Shown in pieces: positions 34,980 through 46,372 of a DNA stretch of 64,000 nucleotides; the first letter of the stretch is position 1; every line of letters begins with the position of its first letter. The notes below the pieces were generated by a model. That model made no database searches. It saw only the letters and a program-made list of their open reading frames with translations, and was not told the DNA's origin. Source of the stretch: Straminergon stramineum (taxonomy: Eukaryota > Streptophyta > Bryopsida > Hypnales > Calliergonaceae); NCBI GenBank assembly GCA_963920665.1, contig OY987263.1, forward strand, positions 36,692,547 to 36,756,546, given 5' to 3'. A program made the translations under genes and the position numbers.

Positions 34980-37798
34980 GTGAGTCTTTTCTTCCCAAAG
35001 TTTTTAAAAAACTAGCATGAAGCGAGGTAGTAAATTGATTTGTGTGTCTATAGTTTAAGTTGCTAGTATTGAGAACATGAATTGTAGTAACACTAGCTTG
35101 AATTTTGAAGCGCTTCATTGTTGATTTTTAGTTTTAATTAGGTTTAGTTTTAAATTTGGGGGATTCCATAAGGACCTTGCGAGAATGTCTTCGGTCCCGA
35201 AGGTAGACTCTGAGATGCGAATTGGTATATACGTTTCTTGACAGTGAGGAAGAGTCAAGTCACTATAAATTTGGAATTTGCACTTTTTGTATTGAGCTAA
35301 AGGAAGGTAGGCTAAAGGATACAAGTACTGTAATTTAGAACTTTGCCATTTGTAACACATGATTCTCAACACACACATAGAGTATTGAAACTTGTTGAAA
35401 ACTTAGAAGAAGATCCTGTGCTAGCTAAAAGAATATACTGCACCTATTCTTGCCTTGTTTGATCAATTTTAATATTAATTCCAACTATTTTTTTAAACAC
35501 AATTGGATTTTGCTTGGCTCAATCAATTCAAATAGAAAGAGGGGAGTAAGGAACTTGTTACAGGCAAGTAAGTATGAGAATGCTACTCAACATTATTTAT
35601 AAGTACATAATTTTGTATTTGTATAGCTGAAATTATATTCATGTAATCTAGTCTCTATTTAGTTAATTGTCGATTGGGAAAGTTAGTGATGAGTATTGAT
35701 GAACCCAACTTGATTAAAGGAGAAAGAAATGATCAAAAGAAGATAAGAATTTACATTTGGGACCCAATTACACTTAAGTAATTAAAAATGCTCTTACTCA
35801 ATTCCATCTTGGTTCAAACCTATTTCAATCCCAATGAGCACTGGTAGGCACTGGAAGTTAGATTATTAAGCATTCAGGTGAGTGTTGATGTAACAATGTG
35901 AATTCTATAAAAAAAAATTTGGCGCTTTGGGACTCATATGGTGTAATGTTTAAACCAATGGACTTTGAATGTATTTTCTAGAGCTCAATGTGTGTTGAAG
36001 ACATATTGGACAACTAGATTATGGAAATGGAATATTTTCATATTTTGTTTATAAAATTTAGAGCACTATTTGTATGTGTCTTCAACATTTTTCAATCTTC
36101 TGATGTGTGCTTAAAGCTTAAGAATAGAGTTCTTGAAAATTCTATCAAAAATATCTCAATGTAAGGCAATTGAATAATTGGGAGAATGAATATATTCTTT
36201 TCTTCAATAACAAAATCTAGACTTGGATGTAGAGGTAAGATTGGTGTTTGACAATGTATTACTACACTTGTGCTTTTAAAGAGTGTACTTTTACCATCTA
36301 GAAGCCAGCCCTATAAACGTAGTCATAATTAGACTCTCTGAATTTTGGATTTTGAGAAGTCTAAGCTTCCTTAAATCTTGCTGATTCTCAAGAAGATTAA
36401 TAGTTGGTGAGGTTGGAATAATAATTAGAAAATTCTTTTTGAAGTATCATTGTTGGTTGAGGTTGGAACTATATGGTGGTTTAAATGTATGTATTCAATT
36501 ATTCAACCATTTGAACTTGACTATGTGGATTGGATTCAAAATTTTCAATCCAATTCTTTTGTTTTGGAGATACCAAAGGGAACTTCCAAGAGGCCTTCGG
36601 TTCTAAAGGGAGTACCACAACTATAATGTGGTATCCCCAAAACTCTAACTGTACACCTAATTTTTCAACTTCTTGATAAGAGTGAAGTAATGGGTCTAGA
36701 AATTTGTTGTTGTGCATTTGTTGTAATATGCATGTGGTCCTCACTGTTCATTTCAATTTTGCTATACTTAGAGTGAGAAATTTCAGATTTTGGGGATATC
36801 AATTTAACACCCCAAGAAGGCCTTTGGTCCTGAAGGGGCCACTATAACACTGAATTGGTATCCTCGTTTCATGCAAAATAATATGCAATCAATGATCCTC
36901 ATTGTGGGAGATTCCATCATGATTAATTGGCAATTGAAGATGCAAGTTGTAGACTAGTAGATTTAAATTTTTAGTAGTTTAGCTCTTTATATTATTTTGG
37001 AATTAGTTCATGTGAAGGTCATGGCTAGGGTGAAGTTGACCTGGCCATTTAGAAAAAAGAATGTTTATTAATGAGAATTTTAATTCCATTGTTGTCACAA
37101 AAATGATGTTTCTGGTAGGATCAATATTATTCTTGACATTTTGGCACTCTTGAATCTTGTTTGGTTAAGTGTCCTTAGAAATTGAAGTTTTTCATTTTTT
37201 ATTCTTGAATTTTAGAGATACTAGAGGGACCCCCTAAGAGGGCCTTCGGTCCCAAATGAGGTCCCAACAGAGGTCACTAGTATCCTTATTTAGAGCTGCA
37301 AATTCCTACAATGAACCAATTAGTCAAAGACAATTAAAGTAGATCCAATGGGCAGTCTTCAACCAATAGAAATGTTCATATTGTATATGAATTATAGGGA
37401 TACCAGAGAGACCTCTCAAGGGGGCCTTCGGTACCAAAGGGGGTCCCCGAGGTGACTACTAGTATCTCCATGTACAATCACGAAGTCCTACACTAAATGA
37501 GTCTATTGACAACAATTGAGGAATGAGGACCAATCCAATGTGGGCTTCAATCATTAGCAATGTTTGATATGTTAAATGGAGATACCACAAAGACTTGTTA
37601 GTTAGGCCTTCAATTCTGAAGGGAGTCTCGAAGAGCATAGTGATATCCCCATATTGTAAATGTCTTTTGGATAGTTGCACGCATTGATTATATTTTTTAT
37701 TCATTTTTGAACCTTGAAGTTGAACTTTATTATATTTTATTCATTATGTACTTGTCTAACACTATGTTTTTATGTAATTGTGGATTTGGATCTTATAG
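34980..37798 (+). other. Long first intron of the ParB/methyltransferase-type gene
   Basis: It is bounded by ACT|GTGAGTC at 34979/34980 and by an acceptor TTATAG before about 37799. It has no sizeable ORF of its own. It contains all six copies of the palindromic repeat listed separately, none of which I saw elsewhere in the window. Confidence 0.5.
35159..37651 (+). repeat. Six palindromic iterons of ~75 bp
   Basis: Copies lie at about 35159-35231, 36562-36641, 36790-36866, 37212-37288, 37395-37470 and 37576-37652, all in the same orientation. Each has outer arms of the form GGRGATACCA ... TRGTATCYCC (for example TTTTGGAGATACCA paired with TGGTATCCCCAAAA in copy 2) and a central dyad near AGGCCTTCGGTYCCRAAGGG, with GGGACC/GGTCCC in copy 4. 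Spacers are unrelated, so these are iterated sites and not a simple tandem array. Their place beside a ParB-domain gene is suggestive of binding sites. Confidence 0.8.
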
Positions 37799-40700
37799 CC
37801 TGACATGGAATCACAAGAGCTTCTTCAAACTCAAGGTCCCCCTCTAGCAATGGATGGCATAGATATTTTTTCTTCTCCTCCCCATATCCCTATTTCAAAT
37901 ACCCCTATGGTGGTGAGTCTTGAAAATCTATTGGGTGCGATTGATAGGTTGTGGGATTTTTCAGATATGCAAATGAATAGTTCAAACATAACTTCAAAAG
38001 CTTTAAAAAAATTGTCTTGTATTTTCAATAGAGAGTTCTAACACTAGAGGAGGATGGTTTACATTAGACAATAAGTCCCATGGATCAGTTTTGAGTTTAC
38101 TATTTGAGTCTAAGATTGAAAAGATGTAACAAGTAGGAAATCATAAATATTAAGTCATTGAAAGTGACTAGACCTCTAGATTTAAAGCATTAATTCATTA
38201 GCCTATATTCATCTATATGATCAATAAATGTGCATTCTTGAAAATCAATGAGATTTCTATATTGTCAATTGAAATTTGGAAAATGTGATAGAATATTAGG
38301 CCAATACTTACCATTGTGCACAAATCACAATATGACAGGTCACCTCTACTCCAAAAAATCCTAAAGTGGATTCTATGATGGGTACTCCTAGAACGGATGA
38401 CACCCCTCAACCTGAGCTTGGTGAAGAGGGAGAAGAAGGAGAGGAAATGGAATGTGTAGAATTGGGTGACGAGGAGGAAGATAAAATGACAAAAGATCAT
38501 CTTCATCGTTCCCAAAAAGTGGACTCAATGGCAACTATTGCTAGCTTGAGGGCAAAGCTAAATTCATTGACTCATCTTCACATCCCCCTTTGCCGTATGC
38601 TTGCAATGCCAATGGTAAGACCAACTCTATCTTGCGATTTGGTCAAACTAGAGCAGGAATGTGTTCATGGTTATCATGAAGGGTCATCAGTTTTCTATGT
38701 ATCTACTACAAATGAGGCAGGCGAAAGCATCAAATGGACAACAAAGGAGAAGGAGGAGTGGGGGCCTCTTTGGAATGCAAAGAACGACAACTTCACAAAA
38801 TACTTGGATTCACATGAAGAGTTGCGACACATGAAGAACTTAAAGTTCTTTGTATGTGATGGCAATCACCGTCTTCGAGCATGGATGAAACACATCACTC
38901 GTTTGCACTCATTGGAAATGTCATGGCACTATGCTGTGGATTCAATCATCTTGGAGACAAAAGGACGTGTTGAAGTTGTTATGCAAGTCATGCATGACAT
39001 AAATAAGTAAGTTAAAATTAATTTTGACAGTCTATTATCAATATTTTTTATTAGCTCTAGAATATTGATATTCTCACTTATTCATTGGATATGTGAACAT
39101 TTTCATATTTACTTGAGAAATATGCAGGCAAAAAGAGGACTCTCACGTGAAGACAAACCTTGTACACACCCTTTACCATGTACAAAAGTATGGTCTTTTA
39201 CCTATGGAGAAGTTCAACAAATTGCTACGACCATCAGAAGTAAAGAAGTGTGGATCTCATGGTGCCCGTAAGACTTGGTATTCGATGCCAGCTGATGTAT
39301 TTACGTCATTTGTATTTCGGGTAAGTGTAATCGAATTTATATTTCAAATTCAAGGTTTATTATGTTGGATTATTGACATTGGCAATAAACTCATTTGACA
39401 TGATTGTGGTGAAGCAAGAAATCACCTCTGCTAGTGATGCAGCAGTGAGGACTTACCATGAGATTACATCTGAAGAAGATAAGACTCATGAAGGAGTAGC
39501 CAAAGCCATGTGAACTGCATCAAAGGAGAAGGCTACCAAATTAAACGCAAAGATGATGAAGTTATTGGCAATCGCAAACCCCGCACATGGCTTAGAGTTC
39601 TTGAAAGAGGTAATTGAATTTTGGAAGGACTAATTACATACATTGCATTCATTTTTTGGTAGTCTAATAAAATTTTGTTGCCCACGTGGAGAAACATTGG
39701 AGTTCTAGTAGTAGTCTTGAGATGAATTTCGAGAAGCTCCAACTGGTGGCCACATGCAATACACCACCCTACCATAAAGTCAAATTTCTGAAGTGGTGGA
39801 ACCTTTCAGTACCATCTCATGAAGCTCGAAAGTTCCCTTCAAAACCAGTTGGGGAGGACAAACTCACTACATTTTTGAATCAATGTGTATGGTATGCTAG
39901 GGAAAGCATTTTGATTTTGATTTTATTATATTAAAATATTCAATTTCAATTACCAACATGCTCATTGTATTAAATTCAAATAATTTAGTATTTTACCCAA
40001 TTATGGTGTGTTTCATATTTAGGTGGAAGATGCGGCCAATGAATTCTTCGATACTGTCATCAAGAATGACTCCATTCTTTTGGACATGGACTCTCCTTTA
40101 GAACTTGAGACGTTGACTGAATATATCAAGAGTGGGAGGATGAAGATTTGGGATCACGGGTTCAGGTCAATCTTAAGAGGCAACGACAACTTCAAGAAGT
40201 CCGACTCTTTTGCTGCCACGGATGGAGGTGGACAAGTGGTAAAACGTGTGATTTTCCGGTGAGTTTTAAAACATTCTGTTTTCTATATTTTAGAATTGAA
40301 AAGGGTTGAAATTGAGAATCTCTAATGTTCATATATTTTCACAAGTACTTTAAGCATGAGTTGTTGCCAAAGAAGGCAATCACGCGAGTGGATCTTCCCC
40401 CATTTTTGGCTACATGGCAAGACTGTACTTCGCTAGATTTCATGTTCACGGGGAATCATCTCCGAGTGTGGACCACAATACATCTTAGTGGTGTTGCTTG
40501 GTACCTCGATTGCTCAGGAGGGTATGTTCATCCATCTAAGGTACAATTACATGAAACTCTTCAAAAAATGGATGTGTAGGACGTGCAATCTAAAGAGTTT
40601 GATGGCATGGATGAAATGGCAAAAGAGAGGGCAATGGCTAGACGTCAAGTTGCCGATAAGAAGAAGCTTGATAAAGCAAAGGAAGAGCGTGAGAAGGCGG

Positions 40701-42779
40701 TGGCAAGAGAAGTGGAGAAGAAATTAAAGGCATTGGAGAAGGTTGCAGAAAAGGAGAAAGAGAAGGGAAAGGGAAAAGGTAAGAAGAAGGTGGACGGAGA
40801 TGTAGCAATTCCTGCATCATCTACAATAGACCAAGCCTCTGAAATGCCACCCCGTTTTCAGATGGGATTGAAGAGGAAGGTTGAGTTGATGCAGTTGACC
40901 GAGAAAGTCATTCTACATGGGGCTGATGTCGTTATCATAAGCGGAGATGATGAAGACAATGTGGAGATGCTCATTCTAAATGTCTCCATCAATGAGGTGG
41001 TAGAGAACATGGAGAAAGAGGCCCCCAATTTGTATACCAAGGTCATGGACTTCTTGAAGAAGGTATGGATTTTTTATCATTGTTATGCTATGTTTTTCAT
41101 GTTGAGTGTTCAAATTTTAATGTGGCTCAATTACTTATGATTTAAAATTTTCTTGTGTGGCAGTTATCAACAGAGAAGGATCAGATGTTTCATGGGAAGA
41201 TGAACCAATGGCCTGTGTTGACCTTGTCATTGTTGATTGTCACGAGAACTTGCCTATGCCAGGGGTATCTTCCCCACCAACTGCAATACCAGCGTGGAAT
41301 GCAGACGAGGAGTATGAAGCACTTCAATCTGCATTTTTTTTGCAGAAAAGCATCTCCAAGACCATGGTTGCCTCATTGTCATCCACTCATATTCTACCGA
41401 CTCCAAGGCCAATCTTGCGGGACTTTGCGAGACATATCAAATGTTGAAGAAGAAAGAATGGATGGGCATGAATTGACTTCACTTGACCTTGCCTTTCGAC
41501 ATTACTTGCACGGTTGATTAGCTTTATAATTTTATAAATTTGTGTTATATTTCATTGTACTATATTTCATTCATTTATGATCCTTTATTGTTTGGATGCT
41601 TTCAGACTCAAAAATTTGGGATCACCCTCATGGTGAAGGACCTTGGAGTGAAAGGAAAATCTAATTTTACTTTCAGATGCACTCTGACTATGGAGAAAGC
41701 TGGTATGGACATTGGACGAGACGACATCCTCATGAATTTCACCACCAAAGGAGATTTGAAAATGAATGGTACCAAACCATGGCGAGGTGCACAACAAAAG
41801 GATCCAAGGTTTTTTCAGCTCCTAATTGAAGTGACAATGGATGAAGGAGATGTTGTTTTTGATGTCACAGCATCCACTGGTGAGTTTAAAAAGAATGCTA
41901 TTGTGTTCTCCATTTTAAATTCATAAATTTGACCATTTTCTTCATGATTATGCTTTTGGAATTTGCTAGGCACGGCAATTATAGCATGTCATGGCACAAG
42001 GTGCCACATTGTAGCACTAGAGGAAGATGAAGAGATATTTGATGCTCTCCTCAAACCCATGATGAAGACTGAATCACATGTGGTGATAGCGGAGCCACAA
42101 ATTGCAACTATGACAACACAAAATCCCAATGCCATGATTGTTGTTCCACGAAAGTTTGCACGGAAGTCAAAATATAGTAAGTAAGTTGTTTCAAATTTAG
42201 TTTTTTGGTGTATTTGACAAATTTCTTGTTCTTTCATTATTTCAATCTAATGTTTGTTATTCCTTGATTACAGTTGTTGTGGACTAATGCCAAGAGCCCA
42301 AGATGAAGTCATGGAGAACCGGAGACTTCATATTAGTCCGCAAAAGCCATTTGAATTACCCGTGTATGTAGAGCAAATGGCATCAACATTTGTAGATTAT
42401 GGTTGTTCTAAACCAAAATCTCGTAGACAGACTTACGCACTTAATGTTCTACAATTTATAGATGGATTAGCATCAAAGTGTAGAGAGTCATCAAATTGGT
42501 CTTGTAGCGATGATTCATCTAATAAGTCCACTAGGACTTAGACTCATGAGATTGACATATCTCATGAGTCAAACTACTTTGTATTGGTTTTGTTTATGAT
42601 TAGATTTGTGTGCTTTATGGCTAAACCGCTTCTCACATGCATTTTTTAATTTCAACTATTCTTTAAATAATTCATTGGAATTAGATTATATAGAGGTGTT
42701 ACCCTAAACTTCAATTTAAAAAACAATATTGTCATATGCTCCCAAGAAAATAACTTTTATCTCACTTAAATTTTAAACA

Positions 42780-42865
42780 CCCAAACCCACGGTCATAGGT
42801 CATATTCTCTAAAAAATTTCACGCTCATGGACTCAAGCTCACAAGCTCGTTTGTTAGCAACCCTG
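42780..42865 (-). repeat. Right TIR region of the 15.5-kb element
   Basis: Read in reverse complement it begins CAGGGTTGCTAACAAACGAG and continues GAGCTTGAG, CATGAG and GACCTATGACCGTG, matching the left end block by block with gaps. The right target duplication GCTAATTAAA follows directly. Confidence 0.7.
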
Positions 42866-42875
42866 GCTAATTAAA

Positions 42876-45800
42876 ATGTGACTAAATGTCCTATACAACT
42901 AGATCTTCGGATTGTAGCCTTCTCTATTTTCACCAAATTCTTACGTCATTGTTTAGCATCAATAATACAATGTTTGAGTTGCAAAGTAGTTGTAGAATGA
43001 AGTGAATACATTGTTTTAGTTGCAAAACAATCATAGAATGAAGTGTACGATTACGAGAGTTGTAGTAGAGTTCAAATTTAGAATGAATGTGAATTATTCT
43101 CTATCTAATATTCATCATAGTTGTTGATGTGGGCAAGTCTATGGTGTGTGGAATCCACCATGTCTATTTGCAATACCAAGAACAATTAGGAAATGACTAT
43201 AAAACGATTGTAAGTGTAAAATGACGATAGTTGTTTCCTAATTGTTTTCTAATTGTTTCCTAGTTATTCTTTAATCGTTTCCTAGTCATTTCCTAGTTGT
43301 ATCAGTCATTTTTTAGTTGTCTCTTAGTTGTTTCTGAAGTCATTTCTTAATTGTTTTCTATCAATAACACCATATCAATTGTCAAGAGTACCATTAGGTT
43401 AGACATAGAAGACTTGTAAGTTGTTGTATTCAATAGTGATGAATTTTGTTAATAGAACTCTAAAATTTCTATATTTTATAGATTTTTATAATTTGTAGAT
43501 TTCTACAGTGTGTAGATTTTTACATTCTATAGAAATAAAAAATTAATTAAAATCAATTTTTTTTTAAAACCTATGAAATTTTTAAATTTCCTTTACCAAT
43601 GAAATCTATTAATTATTAATATGCAAATAGTTTAAACTTAAAAAAAAGTTAGATTTGGAATCTACAAATTCATGAGATTGAAATTTTTTAAATCTACAAA
43701 TCATAGAGAAGTTGCAAATGAATTGCAAATAAGTCTCTATGAAGTCACAAATGAGTCGCAAACAAGTCATACATTAGTTGCAAATGAATTGCAAATAAGT
43801 CTCTATGAAGTCACAAATGAGTCGCAAACAAGTCATACATTAGTTGCAAATGAATTGCAAATAAGTCTCTATGAAGTCACAAATGAGTCGCAAATAAGTC
43901 ATACATTAGTTGCAAATGAATTGCCAACAAGTTGCACAACTTATCAATTGAGTGACTGACCTTACATGGCAGCAAGTGCCACAAAAGCAACCACATCAGA
44001 AAAGTTTATTGAAGGAATTTCAAATAGGTTGGCACAACTTGCGACTACAATCCTTTGATCACATGCAACTTGTCTACTGCAACTGGGGGCTCCAAATTAG
44101 CACTAGTCACAAAACTAGTTGTTTTTTGCAATTGCAAAAACCTTCATTTTCTTCTAGTGTTTTTGGTTTCTCCCTATTTCTTTACAAGCTCCAAGTGAAT
44201 GGATTTTGGAAGACTTAGTGAGATAAATTGGTGCCTAATATATTAAACTTCGAAAATTCACAAGTAATTCAATAATGCTTCGAAAAATATGAAATCACTT
44301 ATGTTACATTTGCATCTATTTTTCTTCCTATCTAATGATATCCATGATAAAGACGCATCAGCCCTTAAATGGTTTCTTTTTGGAGAAAACTACTTTAGAG
44401 CATCTCTTGCAATTTGTATTACAAAGGTGCAACAAATGATTTGGAGTGCCTGGGGATATGTAGCATCCCAACAATTGCAATCTTTGAGGTTTTTCAATGC
44501 ATGCTAAGCCACAATTTGTGCCCCAACACTTGAAACTATAGTGCCCTTTTGTTTTGACTTCTTGCACGTCAAGTTTAGAAAGCTTGAAGTTCTATAATGC
44601 CTTTGAGTCATGGCCAAATTTCTATGGCTCCCAATGAATTTTGCACCTTGATTTCCATGAATTTCTAACAAGTCAAATAAGAAATAGTACAACTTGGAGG
44701 CAAGTTTTGTTGGAGTCCAGATGTGATGAAGACCCTTTCTAGCAACCTAACTTGTGGTCTCTAGCAGTTTGGCACGTCCTTGTAGTGCAAATTGTTGAAG
44801 CCATACTCTTCTTTATTTGTCTCATGGTGAGAGAAACCGAAGAAGAATGATGCATGGAGACATCGGTCACTCAAGTACTTACGTTGAACCCTCTGCAAAT
44901 GTGCACTATAATTGAATAACAGATTACAGTACACTATAATCATCCATCAAATCTACTTGTCGTTGTTCCTAGCCTTTCAATCCTATGTCTACCAAAGTTT
45001 AAGGTAAAACAATCCATTACGGACCATTTACCCATTGTGGACTCCTAAGAATGACTCCATTACAGGGTTTTCTTAGTTATTGAGATTTGGGCCACATTCA
45101 ATGTCTTAGCTAACTTGAATGGAGTAATTAGTGACCGCAATAGGAACTTTTGGTTTTTTCGTGTTAGTTCATTGTTAGAAGTGCCTTTTTCAGGTCTTTT
45201 GTGTTAGAAAATATTGTGACCGCAATAGGTGAGTAAGATGAGTGTTATGGATTAGTTTTTGTTGGTTTTGGAGTAGTCTACAAACTCTTCTAGGTTGTGA
45301 TGGGGCTGAACACTTCAAAAATTCATAACAAATCCACATTTTGTTGAAAAAAATATAGTTTCAAATTCTCTTGCCATTTCTATCACTTGACTTTCTCTGG
45401 AAAAAAGATTAGAAAATTTCAGAAATGACAAGAGCACAGAACCCCCATTTGGTTTGTAATGGGCTGTTTTACCTTAACCCTAAGCGCCTAGAGCATGTTT
45501 ACTAAAATCCAAACCCTTTTCAACTCATTCTAATCAAATTGTCACCCAAAACAAGATCCACATAAATTGACCATATGGATTGATAGTGGAGACATGCCCG
45601 GAGTTGTGGGGGAAAGGACAAATGATTTCATTGAACTGTTGAAAAGATTATAATAGTCAAACATGACAACCTTTCATTTTTGGGAGGCCATATTTGGAGC
45701 GCTGGGATGCTCAGGGGTTAAATGCTCTGCAATGAAATTCCCTTTCATTTGTGTCAAAAAAAAAGAAAAAGTTAGATGCTCCGAGCCTCTGACATGTAAC

Positions 45801-46117
45801 ATGTCTTATTTAACCACATGAGCTAAGGCTGACGGACTATTCATGACACCTGTATTGACTACTAATAGAGTGACTGAGGAACTGAAACGACTGGATGGAT
45901 CTTGTTGGAACTCAAGAGAGTATTCTACTCTAGATTCCTTCGTATGCACCTCTAGGACTCCATCTGCAAGGAGAAACTATGAATTTCGAAAGTGTTGAAA
46001 ATAGATGAACACATATTATGAATGTCATAACATTCAATATCGTGTAGCATGCACTCTCATTGTCTTGGCTCTACACGAGATGGTGTGGAATATTCCACAT
46101 CTAATAGTACTTCATCA
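42876..46117. other. Second half of unit B and flank
   Basis: 42876-44998 aligns with 13302-15600 of unit A. About 44998-45721 is an extra stretch absent from unit A; it contains a copy of the ~430-bp dispersed repeat (45003-45480). 45722-45810 again matches 15640-15710. After about 45815 the similarity to unit A stops. No gene is present. Confidence 0.65.
43711..43925 (+). repeat. 66-bp tandem repeat, 3.2 copies
   Basis: Units at 43711-43776, 43777-43842 and 43843-43908 and a partial fourth are almost identical; each starts GTTGCAAATGAATTGCAAAT. The length is a multiple of three, so an open frame runs through (22-residue unit ELQISLYEVTNESQTSHTLV plus two more). Unit A has one copy at about 14155-14220, so the array expanded after duplication. 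The ORF is a by-product. Confidence 0.9.
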
Positions 46118-46372
46118 CTACACTAAATAGTGAAATTAGGTTGCCCTTGATGAATTTCTCAACATTTGACACTAAATAAATATTTACAATTATTGTACGA
46201 GAATGAACTACTTTTGAATTTCATATTGTTGTATTTGGGACTCATGAACCTCCATGTGTAAAAATGGAAATATTTTTAGAAATATTTGTTGACTTTGATG
46301 GCTTGTAAAGTAACTTTCTTGGGGTAAGGCAACCTAATTGTTAAGGCAACCTAATTTCACTATTTAGTGTAG
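46118..46372. mobile_element. Small MITE-like element, 28-bp TIRs
   Basis: CTACACTAAATAGTGAAATT continuing through AGGTTGCC (46118-46145) is the exact reverse complement of 46345-46372. The 255-bp element is AT-rich without coding potential. A short AAGGCAACCTAATT is also repeated directly at 46326 and 46343 inside the right end. The target duplication is not clear. Confidence 0.7.

Larger units (their letters stand above)
34908..42541 (+). pseudogene. Multi-exon gene: ParB-like domain, coiled coil and N4/N6-type DNA methyltransferase domain
   Basis: Approximate exons: 34908-34979, 37799-37911, 38339-39006, 39128-39319, 39413-39611, 39677-39888, 40023-40256, 40341-41062, 41164-41476, 41606-41879, 41970-42176, 42275-42541; about 1000 codons. 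Joins at 39006/39128 and 41879/41970 keep frame exactly. 38846-38886 encodes FFVCDGNHRLRAW, the ParB-type box. 40600-40790 encodes a charged K/E-rich coiled coil with GKGKGKGKK. Methyltransferase traces: VDLVIVDCHENLP (41217 on; the canonical DPPY position reads DCHE), PWRGAQQKDPRFFQLLIEVT (from about 41779), then the SAM motif DVTASTGTAIIAC across the 41879/41970 junction and IVALEEDEEIF. Motif order (catalytic first, SAM last) fits beta-class N4/N6 enzymes. Damage: stops at about 34950, 39511 and 40577, frameshifts near 40341 and 41164, and a T-run slip at 41334-41341. Confidence 0.65.
27388..42865. mobile_element. 15.5-kb Mutator-like DNA transposon carrying a ParB/methyltransferase-type gene
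   Basis: The 10-bp duplication GCTAACTAAA/GCTAATTAAA (27378-27387; 42866-42875) brackets the element, and unit A has the single uninterrupted site. Terminal inverted repeats are degenerate: TGCTAGCAAGCGAGC at the left, and TGCTAACAAACGAGC in the reverse complement of the right end, with further paired blocks (GACCTATGACCGTG about 27556 and about 42794). A 10-bp duplication plus a transposase with a SWIM zinc finger fits the Mutator superfamily; the CAGGG-like right end recalls hAT, but the duplication length does not. Contents: transposase gene on minus, ParB/methyltransferase-type gene on plus, divergent. Several nonsense codons show that this copy is no longer autonomous. Confidence 0.85.

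Noticed and set aside
27388..42865. hAT transposon, because of the CAGGG-type right end
   Set aside because: The duplication is 10 bp rather than 8 bp, and the transposase has a SWIM finger and a MULE-like core, so Mutator-like was preferred.
43711..43925. CRISPR-like array
   Set aside because: Units are contiguous without spacers, and the genome is eukaryotic.
43672..43959. Repeat protein of 22-residue units
   Set aside because: The frame exists because the minisatellite unit is 66 bp. There is no conserved start, and unit A has one unit in non-coding context.
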